NCBI RefSeq assembly: GCF_022698165.1
Contig: NZ_JALDAY010000011.1
Span: 310,001 to 374,000 of the forward strand
DNA: 64,000 nt
Direction of reading: 5' to 3'
From: Streptomyces cylindrosporus
Lineage (GTDB): Bacteria > Actinomycetota > Actinomycetes > Streptomycetales > Streptomycetaceae
This document shows positions 54,978 to 63,430 of this stretch, one piece after another. The translations under genes and the position numbers were made by a program. Numbering within the stretch: the stretch's first letter is position 1; the number at the start of each line of letters is the position of its first letter. Below the pieces are notes generated by a model. That model made no database searches. It was not told the DNA's origin and saw nothing but the letters and a program-made list of their open reading frames with translations.

Positions 54978-55145
54978 CTACGTCAAGGGTGTAGTGGGGC
55001 TCACTGGAACCTGCCGGGACCCGACCCGCTGGAACCCACCGCCGCGGTGAGCCGTTGGGGCCGGTAGGGGGCCGCATGCACGTAAGGGGCGCCCCACAAT
55101 GGAGAACGCCCCTTACAGATCACGCAGATCCCGCCACGCGTACCC

Positions 55146-55586
55146 TCAGGCCAGTCGTACGACCGCCCGGGACATCCCCAGCACCTTCTGACCGGCGCTC
55201 GTCGCGGTGAGGTCCACGCGGACCGTGTTGTCGTCGAGCTTGGCCGCGACCTTGGCGCTGACCTCGATCAGGGCGCCCTGGTCGTCGTTCGGGACGACGA
55301 CGGGCTTGGTGAAGCGGACGCCGTACTCGACGACCGCGCCCGGGTCGCCGACCCAGTCGGTGACCACCCGGATCGCCTCGGCCATGGTGAACATGCCGTG
55401 CGCGATGACGTCGGGCAGCCCGACCTCCTTGGCGAACTTCTCGTTCCAGTGGATCGGGTTGAAGTCCCCGGAGGCGCCGGCGTACTTGACGAGCGTGGCG
55501 CGCGTCACGGGGAAGGTCTGCGCGGGCAGTTCGGTGCCGACCTCGATGGCGTCATATGCGATCTTCGCCGTCATCTTCTTGCTCAC
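55146..55586 (-). CDS. MaoC-like hydratase/dehydratase (HadB-like)
   Basis: A 146-aa hot-dog-fold protein starting at a GTG (55586) that overlaps the stop of the upstream gene by four bases; an ATG at 55574 is an alternative. The catalytic MaoC motif is present: YAGASGDFNPIHWNEKFAKEVGLPDVIAHGM, with the Asp and His of the hydratase 2 site. It is the catalytic partner of the next gene; together they resemble HadAB/HadBC (3R)-hydroxyacyl-ACP dehydratase, which acts in fatty acid elongation in mycobacteria. Confidence 0.88.
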   Translation of the reverse strand: MSKKMTAKIAYDAIEVGTELPAQTFPVTRATLVKYAGASGDFNPIHWNEKFAKEVGLPDVIAHGMFTMAEAIRVVTDWVGDPGAVVEYGVRFTKPVVVPNDDQGALIEVSAKVAAKLDDNTVRVDLTATSAGQKVLGMSRAVVRLA

Positions 55587-56035
55587 GCCTCCTCTGCCGC
55601 GCGCGCGACGAGCTTCGTCCATGCGGTCACGACGTGCTCGCCCGCCTCGTCGTGGACCTCGCCGCGGATGTCCAGGATGTCGTTGCCCGCGAGGGACTTG
55701 ATCGCCTCGATGGTCGAGGTGACGGTGAGGCGGTCACCGGCCCGCACCGGGCGGACGTACGAGAACTTCTGGTCGCCGTGGACGACGCGGCTGTAGTCCA
55801 GGCCCAGCTGCGGGTCCTCGACGACCTGTCCCGCCGCCTTGAAGGTGATCGAGAACACAAAGGTCGGCGGGGCGATCACATCGGCGTACCCGTGCGCCTT
55901 GGCGGCCTCCGGGTCGGTGTAGACCGGGTTGGCGTCCCCCACGGCCTCCGCGAACTCGCGGATCTTCTCCCGGCCGACCTCGTAGGGATCGGTGGGCGGG
56001 TAGGTCCGCCCCACGAAGGACTGGTCGAGCGCCAT
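55583..56035 (-). CDS. FAS1-type dehydratase-like protein (HadA-like)
   Basis: A 150-aa hot-dog-fold protein from the ATG at 56035 (MALDQSFVGRTYPPTDPYEVGREKIREFAEAVGD). It has the substrate-binding features of HadA/HadC (ANPVYTDPEAAKAHGYADVIAPPTFVFSI) and lacks the catalytic Asp-His pair, so it should work as a heterodimer with the overlapping MaoC-like gene. In mycobacteria rpmG-hadA-hadB-hadC-tRNA-Trp-secE-nusG form one block; here the same genes appear, but separated from secE by about 8 kb. Confidence 0.87.
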   Translation of the reverse strand: MALDQSFVGRTYPPTDPYEVGREKIREFAEAVGDANPVYTDPEAAKAHGYADVIAPPTFVFSITFKAAGQVVEDPQLGLDYSRVVHGDQKFSYVRPVRAGDRLTVTSTIEAIKSLAGNDILDIRGEVHDEAGEHVVTAWTKLVARAAEEA

Positions 56036-56040
56036 GGGCT

Positions 56041-56112
56041 CGGCACCTCCTGGCTCTGCTGGCTCTGCTGGCTCTGCGTAGTTGCTGCTCTGCCGGCTCT
56101 GCGGGTTGCTCT
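56041..56112. repeat. Short tandem repeat in the hadA leader
   Basis: The word CTGGCTCTG occurs in a tandem run, followed by degenerate copies (CTGCCGGCTCTGCGG). It lies just upstream of the hadA-like start codon. It has no coding role that I can support and may vary in copy number. Confidence 0.5.
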
Positions 56113-56211
56113 GCCGGCTGTACGTCGTTGCTCTACTGACCGGTACTGGTCGGCGAAACGACGCGAGGCCGCTCCCGATCTCTCGGGAACGGCCTCGCGT
56201 ACGAGCCTGAT

Positions 56212-56376
56212 TTATCGCGTCTCGCGGTGCGCGGTGTGCGCGTTGCAACGCGGGCAGTGCTTCTTCATCTCAAGACGGTCCGGGTTGTTACGCCGGTTCT
56301 TCTTGGTGATGTAGTTCCGCTCCTTGCACTCCACGCAGGCCAGCGTGATCTTCGGGCGGACGTCGGTGGCAGCCAC
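56212..56376 (-). CDS. rpmG: 50S ribosomal protein L33 (zinc-binding form)
   Basis: L33, 54 aa, from a GTG at 56376 with AAGGAG upstream. The zinc-binding cysteines are in CVECKERN and HCPRCNAH, so this is the C+ form. It is the usual companion of the hadAB-like genes in actinobacteria. Zinc-free paralogues are common elsewhere in Streptomyces genomes. Confidence 0.97.
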   Translation of the reverse strand: MAATDVRPKITLACVECKERNYITKKNRRNNPDRLEMKKHCPRCNAHTAHRETR

Positions 56377-56465
56377 GTGAGTGCTCCTTGACGAACGGAT
56401 GGGATGGTTTAACGCATAGAAGAGTAGCCGATCGAAGGACCGACCCCACAATCGGCTACTGTCAG

Positions 56466-56538
56466 TAGCGGTGACCGGACTTGAACCGGTGACACAGCGA
56501 TTATGAGCCGCTTGCTCTACCGACTGAGCTACACCGCT
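56466..56538 (-). tRNA. tRNA-Met (anticodon CAT)
   Basis: A 73-nt cloverleaf: acceptor AGCGGTG with CACCGCT, D-arm GTAGCTCAGTCGGTAGAGC, anticodon loop CTCATAA and T-arm CCGGTTCAAGTCCGG. The anticodon CAT and the acceptor stem suit elongator tRNA-Met; tRNA-Ile2 with a modified CAT anticodon is the alternative. Confidence 0.93.
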
Positions 56539-56584
56539 GTGATGCGATCCGTTCCCGCCTCGCGACGGGAACCTCACACACCAG

Positions 56585-56657
56585 AGCCCCAATACGGAAT
56601 CGAACCGTAGACCTTCTCCTTACCATGGAGACGCTCTGCCGACTGAGCTATTGGGGC
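56585..56657 (-). tRNA. tRNA-Thr (anticodon GGT)
   Basis: A 73-nt cloverleaf: acceptor GCCCCAA with TTGGGGC, D-arm TAGCTCAGTCGGCAGAGC, anticodon GGT in CATGGTAAG, and T-arm ACGGTTCGATTCCGT. It precedes tRNA-Met by 46 bp, and both lie upstream of rpmG, so the three may be co-transcribed. Confidence 0.95.
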
Positions 56658-57007
56658 GAGCGATGAAGACATTACACGGTCCGCCGCCGTTCACCCAAAT
56701 CCGTTTCGCGGCCCCCGTCCCGGCCTGTTCCACGGACCGTCACGGCCCGTCCGGGGGCGCCGTCGCGGCCCGCCTCCCGGCTCTCCCACGTGCCACGTAA
56801 GCCTCTTGGGTGCTACGGACCACACCGGTACGACTATTGCGCTCCTCCCCGCCGCACGCGTATCGCCACCCTAGGCTCGACTCACTCTGCGTGATCTTGC
56901 GTCCGCTGCGCAGCCCGCGCTCCGAGCGCCGGCCCTGTGCAGCCCCGAGCCCCGTGCAGTCCTGAGCCCCCATGAGCCCCCATGCAGTCCTGAGCCCCTG
57001 GAGCGCG
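56658..57007. other. Spacer with imperfect repeats before the amidohydrolase
   Basis: About 350 bp. At its right end (56938-57000) the phrase TGCAGTCCTGAGCCCC occurs twice and shorter GAGCCCC words recur four or more times. No gene is supported, and the open minus-strand frames that cross it are antisense to the serine repeats of the next gene. Confidence 0.4.
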
Positions 57008-58435
57008 ATGCCCGACAGCCAGCCGCAGCCGCCCCACTCTTCGTCCTCGTCCTCATCCTCATCGTCGTCATCGTCATCCCCTTCTTCGTCGTCGTCCGGG
57101 TCGTCCTCGTCGGGGTCGCCGTCCGCTTCGGGGTCCACGGGGTCGTCGGAGTCCACGGGCTCTTCAGGGTCGTCAGGACCGTCGTCGGGGTCGTCGGCTG
57201 GGTCGGGGCCTTCCGCGTCCTCCGGGGCCGTCGACCCGGGCGCGCTGTTGCTGTGCGGGGCTCGGCTGACCGATGGGCGGACCGTGGACGTGCGGCTGGG
57301 TGGCGGGCGTATCGAGGCGGTCGGTACGGCGGGCAGCCTGGCGGCGGGCGGTACGCGCGCGTGCGGCGCACGCGTGGACCTCAGCGGCTATCTGCTGTTG
57401 CCGGCCCCGGCCGAACCGCACGCCCACGGCGACACCGCGCTGTCCGCCGACGGCGACGGCCCTGCCTCGCACGACCCGCAAGACGTGCAACGGCGAGCGA
57501 CGGAGGCGGCGTTGCTGCAACTCGGGCACGGGGCGACCGCGTTGCGGGCACACGTGCGCGTGGGCGACGTCCAGGGGCTGGGCGCGCTGGCCGCCGTACT
57601 GCAGGCACGGCGTTCGCTGCGCGGGCTGACCGAGCTGACGGCCGTCGCGATGCCGCGCGTGCTGACCGGGGTCGCCGGGGCGGACGGGCTCGCGATGCTG
57701 CGGGACGCGGTGAAGATGGGGGCGTCGGTGGTGGGCGGCTGTCCGGACCTCGATCCCGATCCGACGGGGTACGTGGAGGCGGTCCTGGAGGTCGCCTCTG
57801 AGCACGGCTGCCCGGTCGACCTGCATACGGATGCCGCCGACCCGGCCCGCCTGGCCCGCCTCGCCGCGATGGTCGGCGGGCTGCGCCCCGGCGTGACACT
57901 CGGCCCGTGCGGCGATCTGGGCCACCTGCCCGCCGAGGCCGCCGCCCGCGTCGCCGACCAACTGGCCGCCGCCGGCGTGACGGTGGTGTGCCTGCCCCAG
58001 GGCGGCTGCGGCGGCACCGACCGACGCGGCACGGCTCCTGTACGGCTGTTGCGGGCCGCCGGGGTACGGGTGGCCGCGGGCAGTGGCGCACTCCGGGACG
58101 TGTCCAACCCCGTGGGACGCGGAGACCCCCTGGAGGCCGCCTATCTATTGGCATCCCGTTACGGCTTGCGCCCGGAGGACGCCTACGACGCCGTGAGCAC
58201 CTCGGCCCGCACGGCACTCGGCCTGCCCGAGGTGCGCGTCGAGGCGGGCTTCCCCGCCGAGTTGCTGGCGGTACGCGGGGATCGGCTGGCCGGGGCGCTG
58301 TCGTTGGCGTACAGCCGGATCGTGATCCACCGGGGGCGCGTGGTGGCGCGGACCAGCGCGGTACGGGAGTACTGCAACTCGGCGGCAGCCGCAGAACTGG
58401 GGCTTCCTCGGCAGGGGCGGGGGGCGTTGAGTTGA
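57008..58435 (+). CDS. Amidohydrolase-like protein with serine-rich N-terminus
   Basis: A 475-aa protein from the ATG at 57008 after GGAGCG. Residues ~10-75 are almost only Ser, Gly, Pro and Ala, coded by TCG/TCC/TCA repeats (57034-57235). The rest is an amidohydrolase fold similar to cytosine/imidazolone-type deaminases: VDVRLGGGRIEAVG, a metal-type EPHAHGD near residue 138, VDLHTDAADPARL, and a late AGSGALRDVSNPVGRGDPLEAAYLL segment. It keeps an HxH-type site, but I could not locate every metal ligand, so activity is uncertain. The serine repeat could be a flexible linker or a replication-slippage expansion. Confidence 0.75.
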   Translation: MPDSQPQPPHSSSSSSSSSSSSSSPSSSSSGSSSSGSPSASGSTGSSESTGSSGSSGPSSGSSAGSGPSASSGAVDPGALLLCGARLTDGRTVDVRLGGGRIEAVGTAGSLAAGGTRACGARVDLSGYLLLPAPAEPHAHGDTALSADGDGPASHDPQDVQRRATEAALLQLGHGATALRAHVRVGDVQGLGALAAVLQARRSLRGLTELTAVAMPRVLTGVAGADGLAMLRDAVKMGASVVGGCPDLDPDPTGYVEAVLEVASEHGCPVDLHTDAADPARLARLAAMVGGLRPGVTLGPCGDLGHLPAEAAARVADQLAAAGVTVVCLPQGGCGGTDRRGTAPVRLLRAAGVRVAAGSGALRDVSNPVGRGDPLEAAYLLASRYGLRPEDAYDAVSTSARTALGLPEVRVEAGFPAELLAVRGDRLAGALSLAYSRIVIHRGRVVARTSAVREYCNSAAAAELGLPRQGRGALS

Positions 58436-59170
58436 AGGTTGCGTTGAGCGGAGCGGAGCTGGACTGAGCTGGACTGGACTGGGCTGAGTTGTGCTGGGCT
58501 GGGCTGAGCCGAGCTGAACGGGGGTTGAGGGTGGGCGCGTGTCGGCGTGAGCCCGCGCGTGCGCTTGCGGTGGGGGCGCATTGAGAGGGAGCGCGCGCTG
58601 GGCGCGCACGCTGGTGGCGAGCGCCCGGGGGCTTTTGGGGCGCGCGAGCCAAGCGTGCGCCGGTAGTGAGCGCGCGGAGCTTGCGCGTGGTGGTGCGCGC
58701 CAGGAGTGAGCTGAGGGCACGCGCGGTGGTGGTGTGGTGCGCGCCGGGAGGAGCCATGGATCCGCGCGGTGGTGGTGCGCACTGGGAGCGGTCGAGGCCT
58801 ACGGGCCGGGAGAAGTCGAGGGCCTGCGCGCCGGGACCGGACGAGGACCTGCACGCAGACGAGAACCTGCACGCTGGGGCGGGTGCCCGGATTGGGCGCG
58901 CCGGAAGCTCGCATCGAGGGGCGCTCGTGCGCGTCGCGCACGCCTGGGGCGTGCACGCTCGGCTCGCACCACGTTGGCGTGCGCGCTCCGCCCGCACTAC
59001 GCGAGCGCGCACCACCGGCTCGCGCGCCGGGAGCGTGCGCCATCGGCTCGCACGCCGAGCGCGCACGACCCCCTCCTGCGCGCTCAGCGCATGCGCTCAT
59101 GCCACGCGCCCCCTGAGGCACCGCTCAAGCCGTGCGGCGGATGCGACCGCCCAGGCGTACGGTCGAAGAC
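58436..59170. other. Low-complexity, repeat-rich intergenic region
   Basis: 735 bp without a believable gene. The first ~90 bp are GAGCTGGACT/GGGCTG-type repeats of 5-6 bases. The rest is a strongly G/C-skewed mix of GCGCGC words and degenerate copies of a unit containing CACCGGCTCGC and GCACGCC (58970-59070). Open frames on the minus strand (Ala/Arg/Gly/Pro-rich) are products of this composition. Confidence 0.6.
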
Positions 59171-59827
59171 ATGCGCATTGTCATCGCTGGTGGTCATGGT
59201 CAGATCGCGCTGCGGCTGGAGCGGCTGCTCGCCGCGCGCGGGGAAGAGGCAGCGGGCATCATCCGCCACGCCGAACAGGGCGACGACCTGCGGGAGGCCG
59301 GTGCTGAACCGGTCCTGCTGGATCTGGAGTCGGCCTCGCCCGAGGAGGTCGCGGCGCATCTGCAGGGCGCGGACGCGGCGGTCTTCGCGGCCGGCGCGGG
59401 CCCGGGCAGCGGGACGGCCCGCAAGGACACGGTGGACAAGGGGGCGGCGATCCTGTTCGCGGACGCGGCGGTCCGGGCGGGAGTACGACGACACGTGGTC
59501 GTTTCGTCGATGGGCGCGGATCCCGCGCACCAGGGGGACGATGTGTTCGACGTGTACCTGCGCGCGAAGGGCGCGGCCGACGCGTACATCCAGAATCTGG
59601 ACGCACTGGACTGGACGATCCTGCGCCCCGGGACGCTGACGAACGACCCCGGTACCGGGCTCGTCCGGCTGGAGGCGCACACGGGCCGCGGCCGGGTCTC
59701 GCGCGACGACGTGGCCGCCGTACTGGCGGAGCTGCTTGAGACTCCCGCGACGGCCGGCCTGACGCTGGAGCTGATCGGTGGGTCGACGCCGGTGTCGGTG
59801 GCGGTGAAGTCGGTGGCCGGGAACTGA
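59171..59827 (+). CDS. NAD(P)-binding (SDR/NmrA-like) protein
   Basis: A 218-aa Rossmann protein from the ATG at 59171 (MRIVIAGGHGQIALRLERLL). The dinucleotide motif is GGHGQIA at residues 7-13. Further features are the RHVVVSSMGAD segment and YLRAKGAADAYIQNLDALDWTILRPGTLT, which place it with the YwnB/HSCARG-type atypical short-chain dehydrogenases. It is probably an NADP-sensing or quinone-reducing protein; no substrate is visible. Confidence 0.88.
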   Translation: MRIVIAGGHGQIALRLERLLAARGEEAAGIIRHAEQGDDLREAGAEPVLLDLESASPEEVAAHLQGADAAVFAAGAGPGSGTARKDTVDKGAAILFADAAVRAGVRRHVVVSSMGADPAHQGDDVFDVYLRAKGAADAYIQNLDALDWTILRPGTLTNDPGTGLVRLEAHTGRGRVSRDDVAAVLAELLETPATAGLTLELIGGSTPVSVAVKSVAGN

Positions 59828-59860
59828 GGTGCCGGTGCGGACCGTTGGTCAGAATATTGG

Positions 59861-60073
59861 TCAGAACAGGGGCATCTGGCCCGGGATCTCGGGGACGACG
59901 TAGCCGTCCAAGGACGGCTGGGCGGCGCCGAGTTGGGCCTGGCGGCGGGAGCCGGGGCAGGAGACGAGTTCGCCGTTCTCGCGCGCGCCCGGCGGGTCGT
60001 GCCGGGCGAAGCGGCCGGCGACGACGGCGATCTCGCGACGGCATTCGGGGCAGCTTCTGCGACGAGTGGACAT
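59861..60073 (-). CDS. Small putative zinc-binding protein
   Basis: A 70-aa protein from an ATG at 60073. It opens MSTRRRSCPECRREIAVV and has a third cysteine in ELVSCPGS, so CxxC plus C/H could hold zinc. The C-terminus VPEIPGQMPLF is hydrophobic. Similar short hypothetical proteins occur next to Nudix genes in other Streptomyces as far as I recall. The function is unknown. Confidence 0.6.
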   Translation of the reverse strand: MSTRRRSCPECRREIAVVAGRFARHDPPGARENGELVSCPGSRRQAQLGAAQPSLDGYVVPEIPGQMPLF

Positions 60074-60158
60074 GGGGTCAGTGTGCCCCGGGTGAAGGTG
60101 TGTTGCGCGGAGTGGAGCGCGGGGTTTCGTTCGGGCGGACGGGAAGCCTCCGTGGTGG

Positions 60159-60632
60159 TCAGCCGATGTAGGGCGTCGTGCGGGTCGGGTCCAGGGCGTG
60201 GTCGATCCGCAGGCGCATCGTCGGGTGGATGTCCAAGGTGGGCAGGTCGGCCGGGGCGACCCAGGCGACCTGGGGCGTTTCGGCGCTCGTGCGGAGCTCG
60301 CCGCCCGTGGGGCGCGCGCGGAAGCAGAGGCTGAACTGCTGGCGGACCTCTCCGTCGTCGTAACGCATGACATGGCCGGGGTCGGTGTAGATCCCGGACA
60401 GGCCGGTGACCTCGACGTGGATGCCGGTCTCCTCCCCCACCTCGCGCACCACGGTGTCGCTGATGGACTCCCCCACGTCGTGACCGCCGCCGGGCAGCGC
60501 CCAGCGGCCGTTGTCGGAGCGGCGGATCATGAGGATGTGTCCCGTGTCGTTGCGCACGAGGGCCACGACCGAGGGCACGACCGAGTTGGCGGGCGGGGCG
60601 TCGGGGTCGTACAGGTAGTCGATGCGTGCCAT
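60159..60632 (-). CDS. Nudix hydrolase
   Basis: A 157-aa Nudix protein with a perfect box GX5EX7REUXEEXGU (GGHDVGE, then SISDTVVREVGEETGI). Such enzymes hydrolyse nucleoside diphosphate derivatives, including oxidised or sugar nucleotides. The start MARIDYLYDPDAPPANSVVPSVVALV is typical of actinobacterial MutT-like proteins. The substrate is not predictable from the sequence. Confidence 0.92.
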   Translation of the reverse strand: MARIDYLYDPDAPPANSVVPSVVALVRNDTGHILMIRRSDNGRWALPGGGHDVGESISDTVVREVGEETGIHVEVTGLSGIYTDPGHVMRYDDGEVRQQFSLCFRARPTGGELRTSAETPQVAWVAPADLPTLDIHPTMRLRIDHALDPTRTTPYIG

Positions 60633-60843
60633 GCAGTCGTACGTACCCCGGGGCGCCCGCGAGGACCCGCGCCGCCGACTGGGCTCACCCCGACCCGACT
60701 CGACTCGCCTGGCCCTACTTGCCTGGCCCGACTCGCCCGCCCTACTTGCCTGGCCCTGCTCACCCGGTCCGGCTCACCCCGCTCGACGCACCCTCCCGAC
60801 CACCCCAACCCCTCCACCGGACCCCCACCGAATCCAACCCTCC
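60633..60843. repeat. Pyrimidine-rich imperfect repeats upstream of the MFS fusion
   Basis: The phrase CTACTTGCCTGGCCC occurs at about 60717 and, with one change, again at about 60741, between degenerate CTCGCC/CTCACCC units. No gene is supported here. Confidence 0.45.
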
Positions 60844-60872
60844 TTGCTTAAGTCAATCAACTGACTTAGCGT
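60844..60872 (+). promoter_or_regulatory. Predicted promoter of the MFS fusion gene
   Basis: TTGCTT (60844-60849) and TAGCGT (60867-60872) with a 17-bp spacer. A palindromic operator covers the spacer, so binding there would block RNA polymerase. Confidence 0.6.
60849..60868. promoter_or_regulatory. Palindromic operator over the MFS fusion promoter
   Basis: A perfect 7-bp dyad TAAGTCA-N6-TGACTTA. It is the size and spacing of a MarR- or TetR-type site. No regulator gene lies next to it in the window, so the ligand is encoded elsewhere. Confidence 0.65.
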
Positions 60873-60919
60873 AATCCTGTCGTGCACACCCGATGCCCCA
60901 CGCCTACGGAGGGCCGACC

Positions 60920-63268
60920 ATGTCCCACGCACTCCCCCGACCCGCCGACGACGGGGTGGTGTCCGCGGCGCCGCGGGCCAATGCCGTCGTAGCGGTCCTG
61001 GCCTTCGGCGGGATCGTGGTCTCGCTGATGCAGACCCTGGTGATCCCGATCGTCCCGGAGCTGCCGAAACTCCTGAACGCCCCGGCGTCCGACACCGCCT
61101 GGGCCGTCACCGCCACGCTGCTCGCCGCAGCCGTGGCCGTCCCGATGATGGGTCGGCTCGGCGACATGTACGGCAAGCGCCGCATGCTTCTGACCAGCCT
61201 GGTCCTGCTGATCGCCGGTTCGGTGACGGCAGCGCTCAGTGACTCGCTGGCGCCGATGATCGTCGGCCGGGTGCTGCAGGGCATGGCCGGTGGTGTGATC
61301 CCGCTCGGCATCAGCATCATGCGGGACGAACTGCCCGCCGAACGGCTCGGTTCGGCCACCGCCATGATGAGCGCCTCGCTCGGCGTCGGCGCGGCGCTCG
61401 GCCTGCCCGCGGCCGCGCTGATCGCGGACAACTTCGACTGGCACGTGCTGTTCTGGAGCTCGGCCGGGATGGGTGTCGTAGCACTGCTGCTCGTGCTGTT
61501 CGTGGTGCCCGAGTCGAAAGTGCGGACGGGCGGCCGGTTCGACGTCGTCGGCGGGATCGGGATGGCGGCGGGCCTGGTCTGCCTGCTCCTCGCCATCTCC
61601 AAGGGCGCCGACTGGGGCTGGGGCAGCGGGACGACGCTCGGCCTGTTCGGGGCGTCGGTCGTGGTCCTGCTGCTGTGGGGCTGGTACGAACTGCGTGCCG
61701 CGCAGCCGTTGGTCGACCTGCGCACGACCGCGCGCCGACAGGTCCTGGTCACCAACCTCGCCTCGATCGCCCTCGGCTTCGGCATGTTCGCGATGTCCCT
61801 GGTGCTTCCCCAGCTCTTGCAGTTGCCTGAGGCGACCGGCTACGGCCTGGGCAAGTCGCTCCTCACCGCCGGTCTGGTCATGGCCCCGTCCGGCCTGGTG
61901 ATGATGGCGATCGCCCCGGTCTCCGCGGCCCTGTCCAGGGCGAGGGGCCCGAAGACGAGCCTGATGCTGGGCTCGCTGATCGTGGCCGCGGGTTACGCCC
62001 TGCAGATCGCGTTCATGTCGGAGGTCTGGCAGTTCGTCCTCGTCTCCTGCGTCATCGGTTCGGGCATCGGCTTCACGTACGGCGCGATGCCCGCGCTGAT
62101 CATGGGCGCGGTGCCGCCGTCGCAGTCGGGCGCGGCGAACAGCCTGAACACGCTGATGCGTTCGATAGGTACGTCGACGGCGAGCGCCGTGGCCGGCGTG
62201 ATCCTGTCCCAGATGACGACGAACCTCGGCTCGGTCGCCCTCCCCTCGGAGAACGGCTTCCGCACGGTCCTGGCGGTCGGCGGCGGCGCGGCACTGCTGG
62301 CGTTCGCGGTGGCGTCGTTCATTCCGCGGCATCGGGGGGCGAGGGCTGATGCGGCGATGGTCGGCGCCGGGGCCGATGGCGATGAAGTGCCGGCTGCGGA
62401 GGGGGTCGGGGCGGCGGTGGGCGCGAAGGTGCCTGGGGGGATTGCTTCGGGGGTGGCTGCCGGTGCGGAGGCCGGCGCTAGTGCCGGTGCCGGTATTGGC
62501 ATCGGCACCGGTATCCCGGTGAGCGGGCGGGTCTTCGGCGCGGAACGCATCCCGGTGGCCGGTTCGGCGATCACTCTGATCTCGCTCGGCGGGAAGCAGC
62601 TGGGGCGGGCGGTCTCGCGGGCCGACGGTTCGTACGGCGTGGACGCGCCCGGCGCGGGTTCGTACGTCCTGATCGCCTCGGCCGACGGCTACCAACCGCA
62701 GGCCTCCACGCTCGTCGTCGCGGACACGCCGATGTCGTACGACGTCCTGCTGAGCGGCACGAGTGGGCTCGCGGGGCTGGTCAGGGGCGCGGACGGCGGG
62801 GCACCGGTCGCCGATGCGGTGGTCATCGTGACCGACGTGCGGGGCGAGGTGCTGGCCACGGCGCGGACCGACGTGCTGGGCGAGTTCCATGTCACCGACC
62901 TGGTGCCGGGCACCGTGACACTCGCCGTCAACTCCCCCAAGCACCGCCCGCTGGCCCTGCCCGTCGAGGTCGGCGGCACCGGCACCACGCGCATCGAGGT
63001 GGAACTCCGCCCCGGCGCCCACGTGCGAGGCACGGTACGCGGGTCGGGTGCCCCGCTCTCCGACGCCCGGGTGACGCTGGTGGACGCGGCGGGCAACGTG
63101 GTCGCGACGACCCGGACCGGCCTGGACGGCGCGTACGCCTTCTCCGACCTGGACAGCGGCGCGTACACGGTCATAGCGACGGGTTACCCGCCGCGGGCGG
63201 CGACGGTGTCGGTATCGGGCGGAGACGTCGACGAGCACGACATCGAACTGGCCCACAGCGGGGAGTAG
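60920..63268 (+). CDS. MFS transporter fused to carboxypeptidase-regulatory-like repeats
   Basis: A 782-aa protein from the ATG at 60920 after GGAGGG. Residues 1 to ~480 are a DHA2-like major facilitator transporter with about 14 TM helices (GRLGDMYGKRRMLLTSL loop motif, then IVGRVLQGMAGGVIPLG). A Gly/Ala-rich linker (~485-540) leads to three beta-sandwich repeats of the carboxypeptidase regulatory / Cna-B-like type (for example VSGRVFGAERIPVAGSAITL, ADGSYGVDAPGAGSYVLIA, LRGTVRG-like units). The fusion is continuous, with no frameshift. The repeats probably sit outside the cell and could bind a surface ligand or the wall. Confidence 0.9.
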   Translation: MSHALPRPADDGVVSAAPRANAVVAVLAFGGIVVSLMQTLVIPIVPELPKLLNAPASDTAWAVTATLLAAAVAVPMMGRLGDMYGKRRMLLTSLVLLIAGSVTAALSDSLAPMIVGRVLQGMAGGVIPLGISIMRDELPAERLGSATAMMSASLGVGAALGLPAAALIADNFDWHVLFWSSAGMGVVALLLVLFVVPESKVRTGGRFDVVGGIGMAAGLVCLLLAISKGADWGWGSGTTLGLFGASVVVLLLWGWYELRAAQPLVDLRTTARRQVLVTNLASIALGFGMFAMSLVLPQLLQLPEATGYGLGKSLLTAGLVMAPSGLVMMAIAPVSAALSRARGPKTSLMLGSLIVAAGYALQIAFMSEVWQFVLVSCVIGSGIGFTYGAMPALIMGAVPPSQSGAANSLNTLMRSIGTSTASAVAGVILSQMTTNLGSVALPSENGFRTVLAVGGGAALLAFAVASFIPRHRGARADAAMVGAGADGDEVPAAEGVGAAVGAKVPGGIASGVAAGAEAGASAGAGIGIGTGIPVSGRVFGAERIPVAGSAITLISLGGKQLGRAVSRADGSYGVDAPGAGSYVLIASADGYQPQASTLVVADTPMSYDVLLSGTSGLAGLVRGADGGAPVADAVVIVTDVRGEVLATARTDVLGEFHVTDLVPGTVTLAVNSPKHRPLALPVEVGGTGTTRIEVELRPGAHVRGTVRGSGAPLSDARVTLVDAAGNVVATTRTGLDGAYAFSDLDSGAYTVIATGYPPRAATVSVSGGDVDEHDIELAHSGE

Positions 63269-63430
63269 TTCGCGAGGGCGGACAGCTTCGGCGCCAGGCA
63301 AGGACGGGCGCCACGGCGAGGACAGACGCCACGGCAAGGACAGGCGCGGTGCGAGACCGGGCCTGCGCGGACACCCTGAGCGGAGGGCGTCCGCGCGGGC
63401 CCACGCCTGCAATCACCGGCGCATACGAAG

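Noticed and set aside
56041..56112. CTGGCTCTG repeat considered as part of the hadA-like protein (AEPAEP)
   Set aside because: The frame is open, but the protein family starts at the Met at 56035 and the repeat has no family match.
57034..57235. Serine-codon repeat considered as a CRISPR-like or minisatellite array
   Set aside because: Units are 3 bp codons with no spacers of constant length; it is a simple coding repeat.
58183..59121. Minus-strand frames rich in Ala, Arg and Pro in the repeat region
   Set aside because: They follow the base composition of the repeats, overlap the amidohydrolase end, and have no motif.
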